Source of the DNA: Deltaproteobacteria bacterium Ga0077550
GTDB taxonomy: Bacteria > Myxococcota_A > Polyangia > Nannocystales > Nannocystaceae
DNA: 64,000 nucleotides
Assembly: GCA_001464385.1 (NCBI GenBank)
Contig: LNFB01000353.1
Location: forward strand, 1 to 64,000
Direction of reading: 5' to 3'
The notes beneath the pieces are model-generated. The model saw only the letters and a program-made list of their open reading frames with translations, was not told where the DNA came from and made no database searches. A program made the position numbers and the translations under genes. Positions 55,664-64,000 of the stretch are shown piece after piece (position 1 is the first letter of the stretch; each line of letters starts with the position of its first letter).

Positions 55664-55855
55664 TCAATGCGTCAGCGCGTGGAAGACCTGGATCGCGAGC
55701 AGGCCGACGAACGCGAACAGGAAGACGCCCGGGATCAACCGATCCTCGAGGGTCCGCGGCCCCTGCAGCGCGCGGATCGGCAGTTGCGGCAAGGGCCCGG
55801 TGGCGACACGCCGGGGGCCGACCGCCTTCGAACTCGACCGACGCACACCCAACAT
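55664..55855 (-). CDS. Small membrane protein (63 residues)
   Basis: The frame from ATG 55855 encodes a basic N-terminal part (MLGVRRSSSKAVGPRRVATG, then PLPQLPIRALQGPRTLEDRL) and one membrane segment at the end (IPGVFLFAFVGLLAIQVFHAL). This tail-anchored look and good codon use make it plausible, although there is no obvious ribosome-binding site and the family is not recognised. It lies upstream of the giant TPR gene and downstream of thiE on the same strand. Confidence 0.5.
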   Translation of the reverse strand: MLGVRRSSSKAVGPRRVATGPLPQLPIRALQGPRTLEDRLIPGVFLFAFVGLLAIQVFHALTH

Positions 55856-55997
55856 GAATTGAATCTGGCGCTGGTTTTCGGTCGGCGCAAGTTTTCTGCA
55901 GAACCAGCGCGCGGTGATCGGCGTCGCGACGACGTCGCCATGATCGCGGTGTCGTGCCGGACGACGTTCCGCGGCGATCGTCACGCGGCGTGGGCAC

Positions 55998-56960
55998 TCA
56001 TCGCGGGCGTCGCAGCAGCACGAGCGCCGCGTCGCCGAGCTCGCCGCGCGCGTCCCAGTCGGCCCAGGTCTCGTCGTCGCGCTTGCCGATCGCGGCGAGC
56101 AGGTCAGCGACGTCGCTGGGCCGGTAGCGCACCGCTGCACCCTCTACGAGGGGCCGGAAGCGGGTCGGTAACCGCAGCCCCGCGAGCACCGACAGATCGT
56201 CGGACCAGCGGGCGAGCTCCTCGAGCGCGCTGATCGGGATCACCGGCACGCGGGCGTGGACCTCGTCGATCGACAGGGGGCAATTGGCCTCGGTGATCGC
56301 GGCGACGTAGGCCGCCGCCGCCGCCTCGGTCTGCGCCGCGGTCCCGGCGACGAGGCCACCGATCACCGCGACCATCGCTGCGCCGACGGCGATGGCCCGC
56401 GCGGCGCCCCGCGGATCGAGGCCGCCGATCGCGACGACGGGCCCCGGTGCGATCCGGCACGCGTCCGCGAGGCCATCGAACCCCACCACGGGATCGGGGT
56501 TCGCCTTGGAGCGGGTGGCCGCAACTGGGCCGTAGGCGACGTAGTCCGGGCGCGACGCGACGGCGGCGCGGAGCTGCGCGGGGTCGTGGGTCGACACGCC
56601 GATGGCGAGCCGGATCCCCGCCGCGCACGCCCGTGCACGCAGGCCCGTCACGTCGTCGTGGCCGGGATCCCCCTGACCGAGGTGCAGGCCGGTCACCCCG
56701 GGAATCCCCGAGAGGGCGAGCTCGACGTCGTCATTGATGAAGAGCGGTACGCCAGCGGCGAGGCACGCCGGCCCGAGCTGGGCCGCGAGGGCGAGGCGCT
56801 CGGCGGGCGTCGCCGCCTTGGCGCGGAGCTGGACGGCAGCGAGACCCGCCGGTCCTGCGCCGGCGATCACCGCGGCGAGCTGCCGAAGGACCGGCAGCCC
56901 GTGCGGGTGCGGGCGATCGAGGATGGCGTAGAGCCCGTGCATCGGTGCGGCCTCGATCAT
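55998..56960 (-). CDS. thiE: Thiamine-phosphate synthase with extra C-terminal domain
   Basis: The protein is 320 residues from ATG 56960, whose ATGA overlaps the stop of the upstream transporter gene. ThiE joins the pyrimidine and thiazole precursors to give thiamine phosphate. Family motifs are visible: AVQLRAKAATPAERL, PLFINDDVELAL, GLHLGQGDPG, IGVSTHDPAQL, DYVAYGPVAATRSK and VVAIGGLDPRGA. ThiE proteins are usually about 210-225 residues, so the last 95 residues or so (SIDEVHARVPVIPISALEEL, VEGAAVRYRPSDVADLLAAI, WADWDARG) are an extension of unknown function, possibly a fused small domain. Confidence 0.88.
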   Translation of the reverse strand: MIEAAPMHGLYAILDRPHPHGLPVLRQLAAVIAGAGPAGLAAVQLRAKAATPAERLALAAQLGPACLAAGVPLFINDDVELALSGIPGVTGLHLGQGDPGHDDVTGLRARACAAGIRLAIGVSTHDPAQLRAAVASRPDYVAYGPVAATRSKANPDPVVGFDGLADACRIAPGPVVAIGGLDPRGAARAIAVGAAMVAVIGGLVAGTAAQTEAAAAAYVAAITEANCPLSIDEVHARVPVIPISALEELARWSDDLSVLAGLRLPTRFRPLVEGAAVRYRPSDVADLLAAIGKRDDETWADWDARGELGDAALVLLRRPR

Positions 56961-57889
56961 GGCAGATCGCGGGGCCTGTCGCCGTGGACGCGGGTGCGCG
57001 CGGCCGCGTCGGCGCCGTAGATCGCCAGCGACACCCAGATGATCGTGAACGCCACCGCGTGCCACGGGCCGAAGTCCTCGGCGAAGACGAACACGGCGAT
57101 CGCCATGCCGAGGCTCGGCGACACGTACTGCAGCGCGCCGAGCGTCGCGAGCCGCAGGCGGCGCGCGCCATGGGCGAACCAGATGAGCGGGAACGCGGTG
57201 ACGATCCCGGTGCCGAGCAGGAGCACGTCGACGGTGCCACCGGCGCCGAACACCGCCTCGTCGCGCGCCGCGACGAGCACGAGGTAGCCCGCCGCCAGCG
57301 GCAGCATCGCGACCGTCTCGACGAACAGCGCGACCACCGGCGGCACCGCGAGCCGCTTGCGCAGCAGCCCGTAGGTGCCGAACGACGCCGCGAGCGTCAG
57401 GGGGATCCACGGCGCGCTGCCGGTGCCGACGACCAGCACCACGACCCCGACCGCCGCCAGCGCGATCGCCAGGCCCTGCGGTCGCGACAGCCGCTCCCCG
57501 AGCACGACGATGCCGAGGCCCACGTTCACCAGCGGCGTCACGAAGTAGCCGAGGCTCGCCTCGAGCACGCGGTCCGTGTTGACCGCGACGATGTAGACCA
57601 GCCAGTTCGTCGAGAGCAGCAGCGTCGTCGCGGCGAAGACCTTCAGGTCACGGCGGCGGATCGCGGCGAGACCGTCGCGCCAACCGCCGCGCACCGAGAT
57701 CATCACGGCGAGCACGATCGTCGCCCACACGATGCGATGGGCCAGCGTCTGGATCGCCGGCACCTCGCCGAGCGCGTGGAAGTACAGCGGCAGCAGCCCC
57801 CAGGTGACGAAGGCCGCGAGCGCGTAGACGAAGCCGACGCGGGCCTGCGCGGCCGCGTCGGGCGCCATCGGCAGGTTCGGTTCGCTCAC
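56957..57889 (-). CDS. rarD: EamA-family transporter, RarD-like
   Basis: About 310 residues from GTG 57889 (GTG 57910 and ATG 57868 are alternatives). There are ten predicted membrane segments in two EamA halves. RarD features include FVYALAAFVTWGLLPLYFHA, HRIVWATIVLAVMI, NWLVYIVAVNTDRVLEASLG and YFVTPLVNVGLGIVVLGERL. RarD-like proteins move small metabolites, often resistance-linked or amino-acid-related, across the inner membrane. The stop overlaps the thiE start by ATGA, so export or uptake of a thiamine-related compound is possible but unproven. Confidence 0.88.
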   Translation of the reverse strand: MSEPNLPMAPDAAAQARVGFVYALAAFVTWGLLPLYFHALGEVPAIQTLAHRIVWATIVLAVMISVRGGWRDGLAAIRRRDLKVFAATTLLLSTNWLVYIVAVNTDRVLEASLGYFVTPLVNVGLGIVVLGERLSRPQGLAIALAAVGVVVLVVGTGSAPWIPLTLAASFGTYGLLRKRLAVPPVVALFVETVAMLPLAAGYLVLVAARDEAVFGAGGTVDVLLLGTGIVTAFPLIWFAHGARRLRLATLGALQYVSPSLGMAIAVFVFAEDFGPWHAVAFTIIWVSLAIYGADAAARTRVHGDRPRDLP

Positions 57890-57950
57890 GCCGCGCGGAT
57901 GGTAGTGCACGCGGGCCTGCGCGTCGCTGCGGTGCTACCCTGCCCGCCCC

Positions 57951-60149
<2,199 letters not shown>

Positions 60150-60153
60150 GCCC

Positions 60154-61632
60154 CTACCCGTCCACCACGAACGCCTGCCCCCGATCGCGGCACACCAGCT
60201 GCACCACCTGCCGCCCCGACAGCAGCGCCGGCGGGATCCCACCGCCCGGCTCGACCCACTGCCCCGCCAACCACAGCCCTCCCAGTCCGGGCAGCTGCTT
60301 CGGCACGTGGGTCATGAAGGTCTCGGGGGTGGGCAAGAACCCCTCGAACGCGCCGCGCCACGATCGCGCGTGGCGCCAGAAGGTCAGCGGCGTCACCACG
60401 TCGGTCATGCGCACCGCGCTCTCGATCCCAGGCAACCGTCGACCCAAGCGCTCGAGCACCCGCGCGGCGAGCTGCGCCTTCGCGCTGCCGTAGTGCGATC
60501 CGAGCCCCGCCCAATGATCATAGCGGGTCGGCAGGATCGCCTGCACCACCGCGTGCTCGGGCGGCGCGTGGGGTGAGCCGCGGAACACGTGGATCCCGAG
60601 TCGGTGCTGCGGCGTGTCGCCGGCCAAGAACGGCTCGTGCTCGCGGACGACCAGCGGCGCGACGATCTCCGGGTAGTCGCGATCGATCCCCAGCGAGACC
60701 ATCGCGATGGCGTCGAACGTCGGCCAGTGATCGATGCGCTCGCGGGTGGCCCCATCGACGTATCGCCCGCCGAGCAGCCGCATCACCGTCTCCGGCAGGC
60801 TCGCGGTCGAGACCACCACGTCGGCGTGCACGATCGTGCCGTCGCCGAGCCGGACCCCGATCGCGCGATCGTGGGCGACCAGGATCTCCTCGACGGTGGC
60901 GTGCATGGTCGCCTCGCCGCCGAGCTCGCGGAAGCGCCGCACGACCGCGTCGCGCAGGGCCAGCGTGCCGCCCTCGGGCACGTGCATCTGCCCGCGCACG
61001 ATCGAGCCGAGCATCATCGGCACGAACAGCGCCGGCATCTTCGGGTGCGTGATCTCGCCGATCACCGCGCGAAGTCGCGGCGACTTCACCCGCTCGGTCA
61101 GCCACGTGCCGACGTCGCCGCGGAAGTGGAGCATCGTGCCCGCGAGGTGGCGCATGTCCCAGATCGCGGCCACGCGATCGCGCCAGTGGCCCAGCTCGGG
61201 CGCCTCGATCGACATCCGCAGCTCGGCGGTGTGCTCGATCGACGCGCGCAGCCGGCCGATCTCCTCGCGGTCTTCGGGGGCCAGCGCGATCATGTCGCGC
61301 TCGAGCCGATCGAGATCGTGGGTGAACGCGAACGACCACCCCTCGGTCGGATCTTCGATCGTCGCGAAGGTATCGAGCACGCGCATCGGCACCTCGGGCA
61401 CGATCCCCATCTCCTCGTAGACGCCGCGGAACATGCCCCCGGGCGCGGCGCCCATCAGCCACCGGACGCAGCCGTCGATGACGTACGGCTCGCGCGACCA
61501 CGCGGCACAGACCCCGCCCAGATCGAGGTTGTGCTCGAGGATGCGGACGCGAAAGCCGTTCATTCGGGCGTAGCAGCCGGTCGCGAGACCAGCCATGCCA
61601 CCGCCCACGATCAACATCGATGGTTCGTGCAC
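60154..61632 (-). CDS. FAD-dependent NAD(P)/FAD oxidoreductase (phytoene desaturase-like)
   Basis: The protein is 492 residues from GTG 61632 (ATG 61617 is another start). The N-terminus carries the FAD-binding Rossmann motif LIVGGGMAGLATGCYARMNG, then RILEHNLDLGGVCAAWS, typical of the phytoene desaturase/carotenoid isomerase-like group. The C-terminal block GLWLAGQWVEPGGGIPPALL closes the FAD site. The middle is variable. The substrate is unknown; carotenoid, retinoid or other polyene-type chemistry is possible. It converges on uvrB with four bases between stops and is divergent from the PEGA gene. Confidence 0.9.
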   Translation of the reverse strand: MHEPSMLIVGGGMAGLATGCYARMNGFRVRILEHNLDLGGVCAAWSREPYVIDGCVRWLMGAAPGGMFRGVYEEMGIVPEVPMRVLDTFATIEDPTEGWSFAFTHDLDRLERDMIALAPEDREEIGRLRASIEHTAELRMSIEAPELGHWRDRVAAIWDMRHLAGTMLHFRGDVGTWLTERVKSPRLRAVIGEITHPKMPALFVPMMLGSIVRGQMHVPEGGTLALRDAVVRRFRELGGEATMHATVEEILVAHDRAIGVRLGDGTIVHADVVVSTASLPETVMRLLGGRYVDGATRERIDHWPTFDAIAMVSLGIDRDYPEIVAPLVVREHEPFLAGDTPQHRLGIHVFRGSPHAPPEHAVVQAILPTRYDHWAGLGSHYGSAKAQLAARVLERLGRRLPGIESAVRMTDVVTPLTFWRHARSWRGAFEGFLPTPETFMTHVPKQLPGLGGLWLAGQWVEPGGGIPPALLSGRQVVQLVCRDRGQAFVVDG

Positions 61633-61788
61633 GGGCCCCACGCGTGCAAGCGCGGGACCGCGAGCAAGTCGTGGCCCGGCGTGGGCCGGAGGCCGACGGG
61701 CCGCGCACGCCCTGCGAGGGGCCGCGGATCCGCGCACGGGCTGCGCGATCCCTTGCCCTGCGCTCACACGACGCCATACCATCTGGGC

Positions 61789-62784
61789 GTGTTGAGTTCG
61801 CTCGCGGCCGCGGCGTGGCTCGGACTCGGAGCCCCCGCCGAGCCGGGCGTCCGCGTCGCGCTGCTGCCCTTGGCCGCCGATGCCAGCGTCGAGCCCGGCA
61901 CCGCAGCCAGCGTGCAGGAGCAGCTCGAGCAGGGCCTGCGCCGCGGCGGCATCGAGCTCGTGCCCGCCGACGAGCTGGCGCGGGCGCTGCCGGCGACGTG
62001 CCGCGAGGCCGCGTGCATCCGCGACGTGGCCGCGAAGACCGGCGCGCGCTTCGTCGTGCGTCCCGGGCTGGTCCACCGCGATCGCGTGTTCACGGTCGAG
62101 CTCGACCTGCTGCGCGGCGACACCGGCGAGAGCGTCGCGACCAGCCGCGACGAGTGTGACATCTGCGGCCGGCAGGAGGTCGCGGCCGTCGCCAGCGATC
62201 AGGCGTCGCTGCTGCGCGACAAGATCGACGCCCTCGCGGCGCCCCCGACCCTGCTGCGGGTCGACTCCGCGCCGGCCGGCGCCACCGTGTGGGTCGATGG
62301 CGAGCGCGTCGGCCAGACCCCGCTCGTGCGCGAGGTCCTCGCGGGCGAGCACGTCGTGCGGATCGAGCACGCCGGGTACGCCTCGGAGCAGCGGCGGCTC
62401 GACGCGACCTCCGGTCTCGAGCACGAGCTGAACCTCGCGCTGGTCGCCCTCCCGCCCGACGCAGGCGCATCGACCAAGCCGAGCAAGCTGGTGGTCGGCG
62501 GCGCGGTGACCCTCGCCGTCGGGGCGGTCGCGACGATCGGCGGTGCAGTGCTGCTCGCGATCGACGAGCGCCAGTACCAGCGCCGGTGCAGCGGCGACGA
62601 TGTCGACGTCAACGGCACGTGCCGCTTCAGCTACGACACGCTGACCGCCGGCGCCGTGCTCACCGGCGCCGGCTTGGTCGCGGTCGGAGCGGGCATGGGG
62701 ATGATCATCGTCGGCAAGCGCCGCGACCCACGACTGCAGGCCGGGCTCACGCCCCGGGGACTGGTGCTGCATGGCCGCTTCTGA
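61789..62784 (+). CDS. PEGA-domain membrane protein
   Basis: The protein is 331 residues from GTG 61789. A short signal-like start (LSSLAAAAWLGLG) leads to a domain of about 140 residues (VRVALLPLAADASVEPGTAA, ARFVVRPGLVHRDRVFTVEL) of the kind often preceding PEGA in myxobacteria. The PEGA domain follows (about 160-225; LLRVDSAPAGATVWVDGERV, HVVRIEHAGYASEQRR). Two membrane helices at the end (LVVGGAVTLAVGAVATIGGA and TAGAVLTGAGLVAVGAGMG) anchor it. PEGA domains are small surface beta-domains found with kinases and secreted proteins. Its end overlaps the next gene by 14 bases. Confidence 0.85.
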   Translation: MLSSLAAAAWLGLGAPAEPGVRVALLPLAADASVEPGTAASVQEQLEQGLRRGGIELVPADELARALPATCREAACIRDVAAKTGARFVVRPGLVHRDRVFTVELDLLRGDTGESVATSRDECDICGRQEVAAVASDQASLLRDKIDALAAPPTLLRVDSAPAGATVWVDGERVGQTPLVREVLAGEHVVRIEHAGYASEQRRLDATSGLEHELNLALVALPPDAGASTKPSKLVVGGAVTLAVGAVATIGGAVLLAIDERQYQRRCSGDDVDVNGTCRFSYDTLTAGAVLTGAGLVAVGAGMGMIIVGKRRDPRLQAGLTPRGLVLHGRF

Positions 62785-64000
62785 TCGCATGCGCGGCCTG
62801 GTGCTCGTCTACGTCGGCCTCGGCGGCGGATGCCTGCAGCCGACGCCCGGCTTCATCGAGGGCGACGGCGGCACCTCCAGCGGCGGGACCCCGACGGCGA
62901 CCCTGGACCCCACCGACGCCGGCTCGGAGGGGAGCTGCGGCGCGCCGCTGCTGCAGTGCGGTCCGCTGTGCATCGACCCCAGCACCGACGAAGATCACTG
63001 CGGAGGCTGCGACGGGACCTGCGCCCCGGGCGAGGCCTGCATCGACGGGGGCTGCGAGGTCGCGTGTCCGCAGGGCACGTTGGTCTGCGGCATCGAGTGC
63101 GTCGACGTCGGCACCAACGAGGACCACTGCGGCGACTGCTCGTCCCCGTGCGACTCCGCCGCGGTCTGCGAGGCGGGCGAGTGCGGCGCAGGGTGTCCGC
63201 AGGGCGCGACCGACTGCGACGGGACCTGCGTCGACACGCAGAGCGACGACACCCACTGCGGCGACTGTGCGACCGCGTGCGGGCTCGGTCAGGACTGCAT
63301 CGACGGCGATTGCGTCTGCGATCGCGGCACCGCGTGCGGCACCGCGTGTGCGGACCTCGAGATCGACCGGGACCACTGCGGCGACTGCGACACCCCGTGC
63401 AGCCCGTCCCAGGTCTGCGTCGCCGGCGAGTGCACGTGCGCCGCGGACGAAGCGGTCTGCGGGGGCGCGTGCGTCGACACGCAGTCCGATCCGGACCACT
63501 GCGGCCAGTGCGACGACCCGTGCGGCGGCAACCTCTTGTGTGCGCTCGGCGAGTGCGTCGCGTCGTGCCCCAACCCGCTGTCGGAGTGCGACGGCGCGTG
63601 CGTCAACCTGTCGAACGACGAGGACTTCTGCGGCGACTGCACGACCACGTGCGGGCCCCAGCAGACCTGCACCACCGGCGCGTGCGAGTGCGGCGGCAAC
63701 GACACCGCGTGCGGCACGGACTGCGTCAAGCTCAACACCGACGAGGCCAACTGCGGCGAGTGCGGGCTGACCTGCGCCGCCGAGCAGCACTGCACCGGCG
63801 GCGAGTGCAGCTGCATGGGCGCGAACAAGGCCTGCGGCGACGCGTGCGTCGACACCAAGAACGACCCGCTGAACTGCGGCAACTGCGACACCCCGTGCGC
63901 GCCGGGTCAACAGTGCGAGCTCGGCGACTGCGTCTGCCCGGGCGCCACCACGCTGTGCGACGGCGACTGCGTCAACACGCTCGCCGATCCGCTGCACTGC
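62771..64000 (+). CDS. Cys-rich tandem-repeat lipoprotein (3' end outside the window)
   Basis: The frame from ATG 62771 stays open to the edge (about 410 residues seen). Its start overlaps the end of the PEGA gene; ATG 62789 is an alternative. GLGGGC gives a lipid Cys near residue 21, then a short linker. From about residue 56 onward there are at least eight repeats of roughly 42 residues: C-x-x-x-C-V-D, then D-x-x-H-C-G-x-C, then C-x5-C and G-x-C-x-C, with spacing kept nearly exact. Such DxxHCGxC units recur in Myxococcota and are probably disulphide-bonded rods that extend from the outer membrane. No function is known. Shadow frames on both strands are discounted. Confidence 0.85.
   Translation, partial: MAASDRMRGLVLVYVGLGGGCLQPTPGFIEGDGGTSSGGTPTATLDPTDAGSEGSCGAPLLQCGPLCIDPSTDEDHCGGCDGTCAPGEACIDGGCEVACPQGTLVCGIECVDVGTNEDHCGDCSSPCDSAAVCEAGECGAGCPQGATDCDGTCVDTQSDDTHCGDCATACGLGQDCIDGDCVCDRGTACGTACADLEIDRDHCGDCDTPCSPSQVCVAGECTCAADEAVCGGACVDTQSDPDHCGQCDDPCGGNLLCALGECVASCPNPLSECDGACVNLSNDEDFCGDCTTTCGPQQTCTTGACECGGNDTACGTDCVKLNTDEANCGECGLTCAAEQHCTGGECSCMGANKACGDACVDTKNDPLNCGNCDTPCAPGQQCELGDCVCPGATTLCDGDCVNTLADPLHC
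62936..64000 (+). repeat. Tandem ~126-base Cys-rich coding repeats
   Basis: At least eight units carry the block D-x-x-H-C-G-(D/G/Q/N/E)-C, with variants DFCGDC, ANCGEC and LNCGNC, and a last partial copy at the edge. The repeat count may vary between strains by recombination. Confidence 0.8.

Noticed and set aside
50161-55857. Plus-strand open frame of 1898 codons opposite the giant TPR gene
   Set aside because: It is exactly as long as the longest minus frame, but its translation is Arg/Ala/Glu/Val-rich without folds, while the minus strand has regular TPR helices. It is a shadow produced by the GC-rich codon pattern.
60589-61788. Long upstream part of the plus frame that contains the PEGA gene
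   Set aside because: It lies opposite the FAD oxidoreductase gene and lacks protein-like features; the PEGA protein starts at GTG 61789 with a signal-like sequence.

Overview
The window is very GC-rich, almost fully coding DNA from a myxobacterium (phylum Myxococcota), most likely near the Nannocystaceae or a related suborder. The evidence is: many lipoproteins whose Cys is followed by long Ser/Thr/Gly/Asp linkers; two proteins ending in a MYXO-CTERM-like tail (Cys-Gly-Cys, one membrane segment, Arg run); Myxococcus-type cysteine-rich repeats; a DUF1552/DUF1592 pair; a kinase-TPR protein; and frequent GTG starts. No rRNA, tRNA, CRISPR array, insertion sequence or phage gene is visible. No gap between genes exceeds about 300 bases.

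Layout. 1-16400: mostly secreted proteins and lipoproteins (propeller-like, cysteine-rich, one with a somatomedin-B-like tail), a Tat-exported aspartylglucosaminidase-like Ntn hydrolase, a broken FGE-sulfatase remnant, the DUF1552/DUF1592 pair and a DUF457-like membrane protein. 16404-25522: a transmembrane Ser/Thr kinase with TPRs, a second propeller lipoprotein paralogous to the one at 2280, a two-gene AAA ATPase plus PD-(D/E)xK-like operon, an exported trypsin-like protease and an HD-GYP-LuxR regulator. 25525-31047: a lipoprotein hydrolase, a tandem-VOC lipoprotein, an FGE-sulfatase-domain protein, and an ECF sigma factor coupled to a membrane protein. 31148-35442: a three-gene ABC exporter (ATPase, FtsX permease, HlyD adaptor). 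35528-39309: S-adenosylhomocysteinase divergent from a LysR regulator, then TetR plus a short-chain dehydrogenase. 39263-43428: DUF2330 protein and a repeat/P-domain/propeller lipoprotein. 43450-48166: four signalling genes, three of them chained by ATGA overlaps. 48341-55855: a frameshifted lipoprotein, a giant TPR protein of about 1850 residues and a 63-residue membrane protein. 55998-64000: thiE (with an unusual extension) coupled to a RarD-like transporter, uvrB, an FAD oxidoreductase, a PEGA protein and a cysteine-rich repeat lipoprotein running off the edge.

How it fits together. Housekeeping is thin (uvrB, thiE, ahcY); most of the window serves the cell surface, sensing and signalling. 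The best candidate for an undescribed system is the ATPase/nuclease-like operon at 20986-22562, which looks like a defence module but has no recognisable name. All starts and domain calls were made by eye; boundaries of low-complexity linkers and GTG/TTG starts are the least certain parts.
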